64,000 nucleotides of DNA from contig NZ_CP047026.1 of the NCBI RefSeq assembly GCF_009796785.1, positions 2,204,501 through 2,268,500 of the forward strand. The letters are read 5' to 3'. Every line of letters starts with the position of its first letter. Position 1 is the first letter of the stretch. Shown here in pieces: positions 16,870-26,024 of this stretch. Position numbers and translations under genes: made by a program. The notes under the pieces were generated by a model, which saw nothing but the letters and a program-made list of their open reading frames with translations, searched no databases and had not been told where the DNA came from. Origin of the DNA: Polaribacter sp. L3A8 (GTDB lineage Bacteria; Bacteroidota; Bacteroidia; Flavobacteriales; Flavobacteriaceae).

Positions 16870-19275
16870 ATGCCAAAAAACCCTGAACTAGAACTTGCCC
16901 TACAATTTATTGATAAGACAGATAGAAATATCTTTGTTACCGGAAAAGCAGGTACAGGAAAAACTACTTTTTTACATCAAATAAAAAAAGAATCATTAAA
17001 AAGAATGGTTATTGTGGCGCCAACAGGTGTTGCCGCAATTAATGCAAAAGGTGTTACAATTCATTCTTTTTTTCAAATGCCCTTTGGTCCTATTTTACCC
17101 GACCAAATTGCAAATACTTCGAATGCACAACGTAAGTTTAATAAAACCAAAATAGATATTATAAAATCGTTAGATTTAATAATTATCGATGAAATTTCTA
17201 TGGTTAGAGCCGATTTATTAGACGGTATAGACCAAGTAATGCGTCGTTATAAAAACCGAAATAAAGTTTTTGGTGGGGCACAGGTTTTAATGATTGGTGA
17301 TTTACAACAATTAGCTCCTGTTGTTAGACCAAACGAATGGAGTTTATTACAACAACATTATAATACGGTTTACTTTTTTAGTAGTAAAGCGTATCAAGAA
17401 GCTAATGTTGTATCTATAGAACTGAAACATATTTATCGTCAGAAAAACGAAGATTTTATTACCATTTTAAATGAAATTAGAACCGACACTTTATCAGAAA
17501 AATCTGCCGAAATTTTAAATAGAAACTACAATCCTACCTTCTCTCCTACCAAAGATGATGGTTATATTACATTAACAACACATAATAACAGAGCCAATTT
17601 AATTAACAGTTCTGAATTAAATAAACTAAACACCAAAAGTTACTTTTTTAAAGCAGAAATTTCTGGTAAGTTTAATGAGAACTCGTATCCGAATGCTGAA
17701 AAATTAGAATTAAAAATGGGAGCACAAGTGATGTTTATCAAAAATGATTCATCACCAGAAAAAAGATATTACAACGGAAAAATAGGAATTATAACCGATA
17801 TTTCTCTACAAAATGTAACCGTACAATGCCCTAATGAAATTGATGAGATTGTTACAGAAAGAGAAACTTGGGAAAACATTAATTATTCTATTAACGAAGA
17901 AACAAAAGAAATAAAAGAAGATATTTCTGGTTCTTTTTCTCAGATTCCTTTGCGATTGGCTTGGGCAATTACCATTCATAAAAGTCAGGGTTTAACTTTT
18001 GAAAAAGCTATTATAGATGCAGAAGCTTCTTTTGCGCATGGGCAAACCTATGTTGCCCTAAGTAGATGTACTTCTTTAGAAGGTTTGGTTTTAAAAACGC
18101 CAATTACAAGCAACGCCATTATAAACGATAGAACCGTAAGTGTTTTTAATGAAGGTGTAGAAGAAAACCACCCAGATGAGCATGTTTTAAACGAATCTGA
18201 AAAGAATTTTCAGTTGAATTTAATTGCAGAATTGTTCGATTACCTTCCGTTTTTATACCCTATTTCTAGAATGATTGATATTTTCTATAAGAATCAAACT
18301 AGTATAAAAGGAGATGTTATAGATCATTTGCAAACCATAAAAGACGAAGGTGTTGTAGCTTTAATGAAAGTCTCTAATGGGTTTAGAAACCAATTAGCGC
18401 AATTTTCTGAAGACAACGTTTTACCTGAAAATAGTTCTCAAGTACAGGAGCGTTTCACAAAAGCGGTAGAGTACTTTATAACCCAAACAAAAGGAAACAT
18501 CTTAAAACCTTTAAATGCTATTCAGTTTTCTACCGATAATAAAGCCGTAAAAAAAGACTTTTCTACACAGTTTGATTCTTTACAAGAAAAATTAATGGAA
18601 AAACTTTTTGCGCTTCAAAAAATGAACAATGGTTTTAAAGTACAAGATTATTTAAAGATAAGAGCTAAAGCTGTTTTACAAAAATCTGCTCCTATTAAAA
18701 AGAAAACGGTTGCCTCTAAACGCGACCCAATTTTAGCGTTAAAATTACGTGAATTAAGAGACGAAATTTCAAAGGATTTAGGAATTCCACATTTTCAAAT
18801 TTTTACGCAAGAAACACTATATGCAATGTGTGATTCTTTACCAAGAAACGAAAGTGAATTGCTTAAAATTGTTGGAATGGGGAAAACTCGTGTTACTAAA
18901 TACGGAGAACCTATTTTAGAAGCTATCGATGATTATTGCAAAAAAAATGGAATTAACAACCAGAACGAACAAAAGAAAGAAGACAAGAAACCAACCAAAC
19001 AGATTACTTTCGAGTTATTTAAGTCTGGTCTTTCTATAAAAGAAATCGTTAAAGAAAGAAGTTTAACCACCGGAACCATAGAAAGTCATTTGGCTAGTTA
19101 TATTCCTTCTGGTGATGTTGATATTTTAGAGCTAATAGATGTTAAAAAGTATAAAAAAATTATAGATGCTATAGAAAATACTAAATTTAAAAGCTTAACG
19201 GAATTAAAAGAAAAAGTAGATAAATCATTTACTTTCATGGAGTTAAGAATGGTTTTACTTTCTATGGAAAATTAA
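16870..19275 (+). CDS. Pif1-like SF1 DNA helicase with HRDC and C-terminal HTH domains
   Basis: 801 residues. The N-terminal helicase core has Walker A (FVTGKAGTGKTTFLH, about 24-38), APTGVAAINAKGVTIHSFF, Walker B IIIDEISMVRAD, the GDLQQLAPV motif and the C-terminal ITIHKSQGLTFEKAI and VALSRC motifs typical of Pif1/RecD-like enzymes. After a linker comes an HRDC-like domain (LRELRDEISKDLGIPHFQIF...IVGMGKTRVTKYGEPIL, about 625-695), then an HTH_40-like domain (TFELFKSGLSIKEIVKERSLTTGTIESHL, part). It probably acts in genome maintenance on structured DNA. This architecture is common in Bacteroidota. Confidence 0.88.
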   Translation: MPKNPELELALQFIDKTDRNIFVTGKAGTGKTTFLHQIKKESLKRMVIVAPTGVAAINAKGVTIHSFFQMPFGPILPDQIANTSNAQRKFNKTKIDIIKSLDLIIIDEISMVRADLLDGIDQVMRRYKNRNKVFGGAQVLMIGDLQQLAPVVRPNEWSLLQQHYNTVYFFSSKAYQEANVVSIELKHIYRQKNEDFITILNEIRTDTLSEKSAEILNRNYNPTFSPTKDDGYITLTTHNNRANLINSSELNKLNTKSYFFKAEISGKFNENSYPNAEKLELKMGAQVMFIKNDSSPEKRYYNGKIGIITDISLQNVTVQCPNEIDEIVTERETWENINYSINEETKEIKEDISGSFSQIPLRLAWAITIHKSQGLTFEKAIIDAEASFAHGQTYVALSRCTSLEGLVLKTPITSNAIINDRTVSVFNEGVEENHPDEHVLNESEKNFQLNLIAELFDYLPFLYPISRMIDIFYKNQTSIKGDVIDHLQTIKDEGVVALMKVSNGFRNQLAQFSEDNVLPENSSQVQERFTKAVEYFITQTKGNILKPLNAIQFSTDNKAVKKDFSTQFDSLQEKLMEKLFALQKMNNGFKVQDYLKIRAKAVLQKSAPIKKKTVASKRDPILALKLRELRDEISKDLGIPHFQIFTQETLYAMCDSLPRNESELLKIVGMGKTRVTKYGEPILEAIDDYCKKNGINNQNEQKKEDKKPTKQITFELFKSGLSIKEIVKERSLTTGTIESHLASYIPSGDVDILELIDVKKYKKIIDAIENTKFKSLTELKEKVDKSFTFMELRMVLLSMEN

Positions 19276-19375
19276 TTTGTTTTTTTTGTAATAAAATGAA
19301 AGTTTTTCGAAAAACAAACGTCTAAAGATATATGACAAGATACTTTCTTATCATTTTCTTTTTCATAGCAATTTT

Positions 19376-19407
19376 CCCACTTCTGATTTAGGAGTGGGTT
19401 TTTTATT
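19376..19407 (+). terminator. Terminator after the Pif1-like helicase
   Basis: CCCACT pairs with AGTGGG around a loop of about 11 bases, followed by TTTTTT; about 100 bases after the stop. Confidence 0.65.
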
Positions 19408-19422
19408 AAAATACAGCATATC

Positions 19423-19476
19423 ACTCCGAATGAAGAATGAGGAGGAATCTAAAAAGGCTCATTTCGGAATGGCAGT
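19423..19476. repeat. REP-like imperfect palindrome
   Basis: CACTCCGAATGAAGAATGAG...CTCATTTCGGAATGGCAG forms an imperfect hairpin of the extragenic-palindrome type also seen at 24121 and 62733. It lies between two convergent genes. Confidence 0.4.
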
Positions 19477-19483
19477 TGGTATT

Positions 19484-21169
19484 TTATTTCAAATCTTTCA
19501 ACAACAATTGTATCGATGTATTACCATTCCACACATTTTCATCTAAGGCGTACACAATATCAAAATCATTTTGAACAAACTCCATTTTATCACCCAAACC
19601 AAAGCCAATAGAATTAAAAGTCTTCTTATTATCGCCTTGAAAAACATTTAATTTTAAATGTTTTTTATCTGCTCCAACTTGTTTTCCGTAACCATTATCT
19701 CTAACACAACTTGTTTTAAAAGTTGGTCTCATATTCATTGGTCCAAAAGGTGCCATTTGCTGAATAATTCTAAAAAACTTAGGTGTAATTTCTAACAAAT
19801 CTATTTCTGCATCTATAGAAATTTCTGGAGTTAGCTGCTCTTTATCAATAGTTTCTCTTACAACTTCTTCGAACTTCTTTTTAAAATTCTCGTAGTTTTC
19901 TGGCAGTAAAGTTAAACCTGCAGCATATTTATGTCCTCCAAATTGTTCTATAAACTCTTCACAGGCATGCAAAGCATTATATACATCAAAGCCTTTAACA
20001 GAACGAGCAGAAGCTGCTAATTTATCGCCACTTTTAGTAAATACTAATGTTGGTCTGTAATATTTTTCTATCAACCTAGAAGCTACAATACCAATAACAC
20101 CTTTGTGCCAATCTTCTTGATACACTACAGAAGAATAATCTTGCTCCTCTTCATTATCAATAATCTGAATTAAAGCCTGATCTGTAATTTTCTTATCTAA
20201 ATCTTTTCTGTCTGCATTAAAAATCTCTATGGCAGCGGCAAATTCAACCGCTGCATCAAAATCCATTTCAGTTAGTAATTCTACCGCATAATTACCATGT
20301 TTCATTCTACCTGCAGCATTTATTCTTGGTGCAATTGTAAAAACAACATCGGTAATCGTTAATTCAGATTTTTTAGTTTGATGAATGATGGCTTTAATTC
20401 CGTTTCTCGGGCTTTCGTTTATCACTTGTAAACCATGATAAGCCAAAACTCTATTTTCTCCATTCATTGGTACAATATCCGCAGCAATTGCGGTAGCAAC
20501 CAAATCTAAATACGGAATAAAATCTTCTATTGTTTGATTTCTAGAAACACCCAAAGCCTGAATTAACTTAAACCCTACTCCACACCCACAAAGCTCATCG
20601 AAAGGATATGTACAATCCTCTCTTTTTGCATTTAAAACGGCAACTGCTTTAGGAATTTCATCTCCTGGTTTATGATGATCGCAAATAATAAAATCGACAT
20701 TTTTTTCGGTTGCATACGCCACTTTATCAATTGCTTTTATACCACAATCTAGCGCAATGATTAAAGAGAAATCATTGTCGTGTGCAAAATCGATTCCCAT
20801 ATAAGAAACGCCATAACCTTCGGCATATCTATCTGGAATATAAGTTGCAATATTTGGATGAATCGTTTTTAAATAAGAGGCTACTAAAGAAACCGCAGTT
20901 GTGCCATCTACATCATAATCACCAAAAACCAAAATATTTTCGTTATTAGCAATTGCAGCTTCAATTCTGGCAACAGCAAGATCCATATCCTTCATTAAAA
21001 AAGGATCGTGAATTTCATCTAAACTTGGTCGAAAATAATTCTTAGCCTTCTCAAATGTTTCAATATTTTTCTGACAAAGAATAGCAGCTATTGTTTTATC
21101 AACCTGAAGCTCTTCTGCTAATTTTTCTACTTTTTCCTTATCTGGCTTTGGCTTTAACGTCCATCTCAT
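19484..21169 (-). CDS. recJ: Single-stranded-DNA-specific exonuclease RecJ
   Basis: 5'-3' single-strand exonuclease for recombination and repair. 561 residues with the DHH phosphoesterase motifs FGDYDVDGTTAVSL (about 82-95), IALDCGIKA, ICDHHKPGDEIP (DHH) and, in the DHHA1 domain, GVIGIVASRL and FGGHKYAAGLTL. The C terminus has the OB-like RecJ domain. Its ATG lies 14 bases after the OsmC-family gene, so the two are probably cotranscribed. Confidence 0.96.
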   Translation of the reverse strand: MRWTLKPKPDKEKVEKLAEELQVDKTIAAILCQKNIETFEKAKNYFRPSLDEIHDPFLMKDMDLAVARIEAAIANNENILVFGDYDVDGTTAVSLVASYLKTIHPNIATYIPDRYAEGYGVSYMGIDFAHDNDFSLIIALDCGIKAIDKVAYATEKNVDFIICDHHKPGDEIPKAVAVLNAKREDCTYPFDELCGCGVGFKLIQALGVSRNQTIEDFIPYLDLVATAIAADIVPMNGENRVLAYHGLQVINESPRNGIKAIIHQTKKSELTITDVVFTIAPRINAAGRMKHGNYAVELLTEMDFDAAVEFAAAIEIFNADRKDLDKKITDQALIQIIDNEEEQDYSSVVYQEDWHKGVIGIVASRLIEKYYRPTLVFTKSGDKLAASARSVKGFDVYNALHACEEFIEQFGGHKYAAGLTLLPENYENFKKKFEEVVRETIDKEQLTPEISIDAEIDLLEITPKFFRIIQQMAPFGPMNMRPTFKTSCVRDNGYGKQVGADKKHLKLNVFQGDNKKTFNSIGFGLGDKMEFVQNDFDIVYALDENVWNGNTSIQLLLKDLK

Positions 21170-21183
21170 ACTAGATTTTTGAA

Positions 21184-21615
21184 TTAAAGCTCTATTTTAT
21201 GTAAATGAATTTCGATATCTACCTCAGCAAATTGACGAAACATTTCCATAACACCACAATACTTTGTTACAGATAAATTTACCGCTTTTTGTATTTTTTT
21301 TGGTTGTAATTCTGTGTCACTAAAATGATAATCTACCTTTACTTTTTTGTAAAACTTAGGATGTTCTTCTGTTAATTCTGCTGTAATATCTATTTTAAAA
21401 TCGGCAACTTCTGCATGCATTTTCTTTAACAAAGAAATTACATCTAAACCAGAACAACCAGCCAAAGAAGCTAACATTAATGCTTTAGGCCTGTATCCTT
21501 TTCCTTCTCCACCACTTTCTTCTCCTGCATCCATTGTCAAATTTAATCCACTTGGATTATCAGATTCGAATTGCATATTTTCTTTCCAGGTAGTTGTTAC
21601 AATATTTGTAGCCAT
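21184..21615 (-). CDS. OsmC-family protein
   Basis: 143 residues, the normal OsmC/Ohr length. The two redox cysteines are visible in LAGCSGLDVIS and VTKYCGVMEMF, with a Glu/Gly-rich loop (AGEESGGEGKGYRPK). OsmC proteins reduce organic hydroperoxides in the cytoplasm; this is the YhfA-like branch, whose substrate is not certain. Upstream of recJ on the same strand. Confidence 0.85.
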   Translation of the reverse strand: MATNIVTTTWKENMQFESDNPSGLNLTMDAGEESGGEGKGYRPKALMLASLAGCSGLDVISLLKKMHAEVADFKIDITAELTEEHPKFYKKVKVDYHFSDTELQPKKIQKAVNLSVTKYCGVMEMFRQFAEVDIEIHLHKIEL

Positions 21616-21742
21616 ATTAAATATATATTATTATAGATTTTTAAAATTGAAATAGTAAATTGTACTTCTTCTTACAAAAATAAGAAAACGCTTATAAGTT
21701 AAGTCTAAAATTGAATAAATCTATACAATCTAAAATAAAAAT

Positions 21743-22333
21743 ATGCCATTAGTAACACCATTATCATCAGAACACGATGTAGAAACAAAAGAATTAGCCC
21801 TATTTTTTAATGAAACATTAGGCTTTTGCCCAAATTCTGTTTTAACAATGCAACGAAGACCTGCAATTTCTAAAGCTTTTATTAACTTAAACAAAGCTGT
21901 CATGGCCAATGAAGGTAAGGTTACCTCCGCTTTAAAAAGAATGATTGCTTGGGTTTCTAGTAATGCTACAGGTTGTAGATACTGTCAAGCGCATGCAATT
22001 AGAGCTGCAGAGCGTTATGGAGCAGAACAAGAGCAATTAGATAATATTTGGGAATATAAGAAACACCCTGCTTTTTCTGATGCCGAAAGAGCTGCATTAG
22101 ATTTTTCATTAGCTGCTTCTATGGTACCAAATGCTGTAGACTCTAAAATTAAAGACGAGTTATATAAATATTGGGATGAAGGCGAAATTGTAGAAATGTT
22201 AGGCGTAATTTCTCTTTTTGGCTACTTAAATAGATGGAATGATTCTATGGGAACTACACTAGAAAAAGATGCCATTGAAAGTGGAAATAAAATTTTAGGA
22301 AAACATGGTTTTGAAATAGGAAAACATAAATAA
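21743..22333 (+). CDS. Carboxymuconolactone decarboxylase family (AhpD-like) protein
   Basis: 196 residues. The AhpD-like core contains SSNATGCRYCQAHAIRAA, with the CxxC and downstream His that define the alkylhydroperoxidase/peroxidase-related fold. It probably takes part in peroxide defence with a thiol partner; the exact substrate is unknown. Divergent from the OsmC gene (127 bases apart), so two redox-type genes share one promoter region. Confidence 0.8.
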   Translation: MPLVTPLSSEHDVETKELALFFNETLGFCPNSVLTMQRRPAISKAFINLNKAVMANEGKVTSALKRMIAWVSSNATGCRYCQAHAIRAAERYGAEQEQLDNIWEYKKHPAFSDAERAALDFSLAASMVPNAVDSKIKDELYKYWDEGEIVEMLGVISLFGYLNRWNDSMGTTLEKDAIESGNKILGKHGFEIGKHK

Positions 22334-22367
22334 AAAAACAGTACATTGTACTTCTATAAAAAAAATA

Positions 22368-22392
22368 CCTTCTCATTTTTACATGAGAAGGC
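22368..22392. terminator. Stem-loop after the AhpD-like gene
   Basis: CCTTCTCAT/ATGAGAAGG around TTTTAC-type loop, 35 bases after the stop. The A run precedes it on the plus strand, so a T tail exists only on the minus strand; it may act as a bidirectional or 3'-end-stabilising hairpin. Confidence 0.5.
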
Positions 22393-22525
22393 TAAATAAA
22401 TTATTAAGGTCCCCCAACCTCTTCAAATTTAACAATCAAAAATAGTAAAATAAGATTACTTTACTATTGTAAATAATGCAAAATTTAATTTATTATTTTG
22501 TATAATTTAAGATTTAGAAAATTTC

Positions 22526-23521
22526 ATGGAAAAAGTAGAAGAAAAATTATTTAATTTAATTAAACTAAAGCTACCTAAAAATGTTTCTCTTATAGATGAC
22601 ATTTCAGATGTTTTAGATTTAAATTATGATGCAGCTTATAGAAGAATTAAAGGAAAAACATCTTTAAATTTAGTAGAAACATTAAAACTATCTAATCATT
22701 ATAATATAGATTTAAATACGTTATTAGTTAAATCAAAAAATGACGTTGAAAAAATAGTTATAGAAAAGACTCATCATGAAATTTCTGACAGTTTTTTGGA
22801 TATCTTTTTCGACAAATCAGTAAAGGAAATTCAAAGTTTATGTAATTCTAATAATTTACTAATAATTAACTCCCTTAAAGACTACCCTCTTTATCATGCA
22901 GGAAATGGTTATTTTTCTAAATTTAGAATCTATGCATTAACAAACATGTCTAGTGAAAAACCTGACGTAAAAAAACTTCCTTTTTCTAAATTCTATCCTT
23001 CGGATGAAATCCTAAAAAAATACAATACTTTTTTAAATAAATATAACAAAGTAGCGCTAATAGAAATTTGGAATTACTCTACAATAGATAATATCTTAAA
23101 CCAAATACAATACTTTTTTGAAGTAGGACTCACCACAAAAGAAGAGTCCATAAGTATTATAGATAGTTTGACTGAATCTATAGAACAGGTTGAAAAACAA
23201 GCTAAAAATCAAAAAAGGAATAAAAGTGATAACAGTTATCTTTTATATCACAACAACTTAGTTTCATTATTAAATACAGTACTTATGGAATCTGACACCA
23301 ACAAAAAAGTGTTTGTTCCCTACACTAATTTAAGTTACTTTAAGATAAGTGATGAAAACACAACAAACCAGATTCAAAAACATCTAAAAACTCAAATAGA
23401 GTTTTCTAATAATCTCTCTGGAGACGCTGCTGTAGAAAGAAAAAAATTCTTTAATGTCTTGTATCAGAAAATTGAAAATAGAAAAACAAAAATTCTACTT
23501 AAGTTTTTATCCGATAATTAA
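22526..23521 (+). CDS. HTH-domain protein of unknown function
   Basis: 331 residues. The N terminus (KNVSLIDDISDVLDLNYDAAYRRIKGKTSLNLVETLKLSNHY, in pieces) looks like a Cro/XRE-type helix-turn-helix at about residues 18-60; the rest is charged, predicted helical, with FSKFRIYALTNM and IEIWNYSTIDNIL, and matches no domain I know. Similar HTH-plus-long-tail proteins are common single genes in Flavobacteriaceae. Probably a transcription regulator (inference). Its 3' end overlaps the convergent UDG-family gene by 15 bases. Confidence 0.6.
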   Translation: MEKVEEKLFNLIKLKLPKNVSLIDDISDVLDLNYDAAYRRIKGKTSLNLVETLKLSNHYNIDLNTLLVKSKNDVEKIVIEKTHHEISDSFLDIFFDKSVKEIQSLCNSNNLLIINSLKDYPLYHAGNGYFSKFRIYALTNMSSEKPDVKKLPFSKFYPSDEILKKYNTFLNKYNKVALIEIWNYSTIDNILNQIQYFFEVGLTTKEESISIIDSLTESIEQVEKQAKNQKRNKSDNSYLLYHNNLVSLLNTVLMESDTNKKVFVPYTNLSYFKISDENTTNQIQKHLKTQIEFSNNLSGDAAVERKKFFNVLYQKIENRKTKILLKFLSDN

Positions 23522-24079
23522 AGCGACTCTTTTTTGTAATTCAGGAATAACATTTCTTTCAAACCAGGGGTTTTTAGTCAACCAAAAACGATTTCTTGGT
23601 GATGGATGTGGCATTACAAAATATTTTGGTAAATACTCCGGATAATTATCTACCGTTTCTGTAAGCGTTCTTTTAGCCTTGTCTTTTAAATAATAGTTCT
23701 GTGCGTAGATTCCTATTAAAATAATCATTTCTAGGTTTGGCATTAACTCAAATAATTGTTGATGCCATTTTGGTGCACATTCTTTACGTGGTGGCTTGTC
23801 TCCACTTTTTCCTTTTCCTGGATAACAAAACCCCATGGGTACAATGGCAAAATTTTCTACATTGTAAAATTCTTCGTCAGAAACATTTAGCCATTTCCTT
23901 AGTTGTTTTCCACTTGCATCGTCCCAAGGAATTCCGGATGCATGCACCTTGGTTCCTGGAGCTTGCCCAACAATAACAATTTTAGAATTTTGGTGAGCAC
24001 TAACAATCGGGTTAGCGCCCAAATCTAAATAAGGAACGCAAATTGTACATTGTTTTATTTCTGATAAGAGGTTTTGCAT
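23507..24079 (-). CDS. Uracil-DNA glycosylase family protein
   Basis: 190 residues. CTICVPYLDLGANPIVSAH (in part), VIVGQAPGTKVHASGIPWDDASGKQLRKWL and VMPHPSPRNRFWL correspond to motifs of the UDG superfamily (GQAPG for the active-site loop, HPSPRN for the DNA-intercalation loop). Probably removes uracil or related bases in base-excision repair, although members of this subgroup have not all been shown to be glycosylases. Only one or two Cys of a family-4 Fe-S set are seen. Confidence 0.8.
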   Translation of the reverse strand: MQNLLSEIKQCTICVPYLDLGANPIVSAHQNSKIVIVGQAPGTKVHASGIPWDDASGKQLRKWLNVSDEEFYNVENFAIVPMGFCYPGKGKSGDKPPRKECAPKWHQQLFELMPNLEMIILIGIYAQNYYLKDKAKRTLTETVDNYPEYLPKYFVMPHPSPRNRFWLTKNPWFERNVIPELQKRVALIIG

Positions 24080-24120
24080 TTTTTATAATTCTGATAAAAA
24101 TTCCAGCATTAGTAAAAAAA

Positions 24121-24177
24121 AATTAAAAATGAGATTTCTCAATCGTTAAAAAACTCATTTCGAAATGACAAACAGAT
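24121..24177. repeat. REP-like fragment
   Basis: GAGATTTCTC followed 14 bases later by CTCATTTCGAAATGAC resembles the palindromic extragenic repeats at 19423 and 62733. Low-grade evidence. Confidence 0.3.
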
Positions 24178-24189
24178 TCTAAAACAAGT

Positions 24190-24534
24190 TTATGATTTCA
24201 ATTCTAAAGCTTCACCATCAAAAGACAAACCATCGAAACCAGATTTCATAAAGTTTCTAATATTTTGATGAGCATCTCCATTTTCATCTTCTAAAACATT
24301 TTTATAATGTTCTCCAAAACAAAATAAGGCTTCTTCTTTTCTTAATTTTTGATGTTTTGCAAATGCAAATAACTTACAAGAACCAGAATTTTCGCCTGCG
24401 TTATTTTTAATATCTCCGTTTGTAAAAGTAGTTGGAGTAAAATTGTAGTTATCTTCAATTACTTGCATTGTGTCTGCAAAGTTAATTGATGTTGGATTTG
24501 ATTTTAATTTTGTTATGAGTTCTTGAATGATCAT
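24190..24534 (-). CDS. HopJ-family protein
   Basis: 114 residues matching the HopJ family, with the conserved core NFADTMQVIEDNYNF, FTNGDIKNNAGENSGSCKLF and ALFCFGEHYKNVL. The family is named after a Pseudomonas type III effector but is widespread in free-living bacteria without a type III system; the function is unknown. No secretion genes lie nearby. Single gene, cytoplasmic by appearance (no signal peptide). Confidence 0.85.
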   Translation of the reverse strand: MIIQELITKLKSNPTSINFADTMQVIEDNYNFTPTTFTNGDIKNNAGENSGSCKLFAFAKHQKLRKEEALFCFGEHYKNVLEDENGDAHQNIRNFMKSGFDGLSFDGEALELKS

Positions 24535-24565
24535 TTCTTATTTGTTTTGAAGTTATTATTTTTTT

Positions 24566-24585
24566 TTAATTAATTAATTAATTAA
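24566..24585. repeat. Microsatellite (TTAA)x5
   Basis: Five perfect TTAA units directly after a T run, upstream of the HopJ-family gene (30 bases before its start on the minus strand). Confidence 0.8.
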
Positions 24586-24811
24586 TTTTCAACTACTTGC
24601 ACCTCACTCATCTTTTAGTCTCTATTAATTACCATCTTTTTTTAAAAGTAAATTTTAATAAAATACTTTAGCAAAAAGTATTGTTTTTTTATGCACTATT
24701 TTAAATCAAAGATAATTAGAAGCTTTGTTTTTAAATAGTTAATTAATGATTTTTTCATGTCTTAAAAAATAATATTGAAAAAAATACTTTAGCAAAATAA
24801 AATTAAAAATT

Positions 24812-24997
24812 ATGGAAACATATTTAATCATAACTGCAATTTGTAGTCTTTTGGGAGTTTTAAAATTCGGGAAACTTATAAGGGTAATTTCTTTGAAGTT
24901 ATTATTCCCTAAAGCAACAATTAAAGAAATTGAAAGCTTTGAAGAAAATACTAGCCCAAAATATTTTTGGAATCATAAAAAGAATAAAAATTCATAG
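24812..24997 (+). CDS. Small membrane protein, unknown
   Basis: 61 residues with one N-terminal hydrophobic segment (YLIITAICSLLGVLKF) and a basic tail. Preceded by TACTTTAG, a degenerate -7 box within a 17-base sequence that also occurs at 24660. Followed two bases later by a second small membrane ORF. No family recognised; the pairing and ATG starts support it being real. Confidence 0.45.
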   Translation: METYLIITAICSLLGVLKFGKLIRVISLKLLFPKATIKEIESFEENTSPKYFWNHKKNKNS

Positions 24998-24999
24998 TT

Positions 25000-25185
25000 A
25001 TGGAGTCAGTTTATATACTTTCAAATATAAAAGGTAAGTACTTTTATAAATCAATTCGTTTGATAATCTTTAAAGTAATTCATCCAATCTTTTTTATTGC
25101 TATTTTATTTTTAGTTGTTTTTATTTTATTATTTATTTTCCAAAATGAAAAAACCATTAAATTCTTAGAAATAATCAACTTATGA
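25000..25185 (+). CDS. Small membrane protein, unknown
   Basis: 61 residues with a strong transmembrane segment (IFFIAILFLVVFILLFIF, about 31-48) and a basic N-terminal half. It starts two bases after the previous stop, which suggests one transcript. No family recognised. Confidence 0.45.
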   Translation: MESVYILSNIKGKYFYKSIRLIIFKVIHPIFFIAILFLVVFILLFIFQNEKTIKFLEIINL

Positions 25186-25216
25186 CTTCTTTTCAGGTTC
25201 AGGTGGTTTTCATTAA

Positions 25217-25240
25217 GTTCTCGACTGCGCTCAAACAGAC
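25217..25240. repeat. Half of a flavobacterial extragenic repeat
   Basis: GTTCTCGACTGCGCTCAAAC resembles the GAGCGCAGTCGAGAAC motif that I recall as a common intergenic repeat in Flavobacteriaceae; only one arm is present. Confidence 0.4.
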
Positions 25241-25278
25241 ATTGCTACATTTTAAAATTGATAAATTATTACATTAAC

Positions 25279-25950
25279 CTACTTCTTCCCCTCTACAATA
25301 ACAACAATTTCTCCTTTTGGTGGTTTTGCAGTGTAATGTGCTAAAACTTCTGTTGCAGTTCCTCTAATGGTTTCTTCAAACATTTTTGTTAATTCTCTAG
25401 ACACAGAAACTTGTCTGTCTGCTCCAAAATATTCTACAAAATGCCCAAGTGTTTTTACTAATTTATGTGGAGATTCGTAAATAATCATTGTTCTAGTTTC
25501 TTCTGCTAATAAAAGAAAACGAGTTTGTCTTCCTTTTTTTACAGGTAAAAAACCTTCAAAAATAAACTTATCGTTTGGTAAACCAGAATTTACCAAGGCT
25601 GGGACAAAAGCCGTTGCACCAGGTAAACAATCTACCTCAATATTATTTTCTACACAGGATCTTGTTAGTAAAAAACCAGGATCTGAAATTGCAGGTGTTC
25701 CGGCATCAGAAATTAATGCGCACGTTTCTCCGTTTTGTATTCTTTGCACAATTCCTTTTACAGATTTATGCTCATTATGCATGTGGTGACTGTGCATTTG
25801 TGTAGCAATTTCAAAATGTTTTAACAATTTTCCGCTTGTACGCGTGTCTTCTGCTAAAATAAAATCGACTTCTTTTAGAATTCTAACGGCTCTAAAAGTC
25901 ATGTCTTCTAAATTACCTATTGGTGTTGGTACTAAATATAATTTACTCAT
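25279..25950 (-). CDS. rsmI: 16S rRNA (cytidine-1402-2'-O)-methyltransferase
   Basis: 223 residues, tetrapyrrole-methylase fold, SAM-dependent. Signature segments: LYLVPTPIGNLEDMTFRA at the N terminus, LAEDTRTSGKLL, ALISDAGTPAISDPGF and CLPGATAFVPALVNSGLP. It modifies C1402 in the decoding centre together with RsmH. Slightly shorter than the E. coli protein, lacking its small C-terminal extension, which is usual in Bacteroidota. Confidence 0.95.
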   Translation of the reverse strand: MSKLYLVPTPIGNLEDMTFRAVRILKEVDFILAEDTRTSGKLLKHFEIATQMHSHHMHNEHKSVKGIVQRIQNGETCALISDAGTPAISDPGFLLTRSCVENNIEVDCLPGATAFVPALVNSGLPNDKFIFEGFLPVKKGRQTRFLLLAEETRTMIIYESPHKLVKTLGHFVEYFGADRQVSVSRELTKMFEETIRGTATEVLAHYTAKPPKGEIVVIVEGKK

Positions 25951-26024
25951 TTTATTTCAGTTATCAATTACCATTTATCAATTATCAGCTTGCTGTTATA
26001 TTGATAAGTGATACTTATTCTTTG

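Noticed and set aside
24190..24534. HopJ as a type III effector
   Set aside because: The family name comes from one Pseudomonas protein; there is no secretion signal context or type III gene here, and homologues are common in free-living bacteria.
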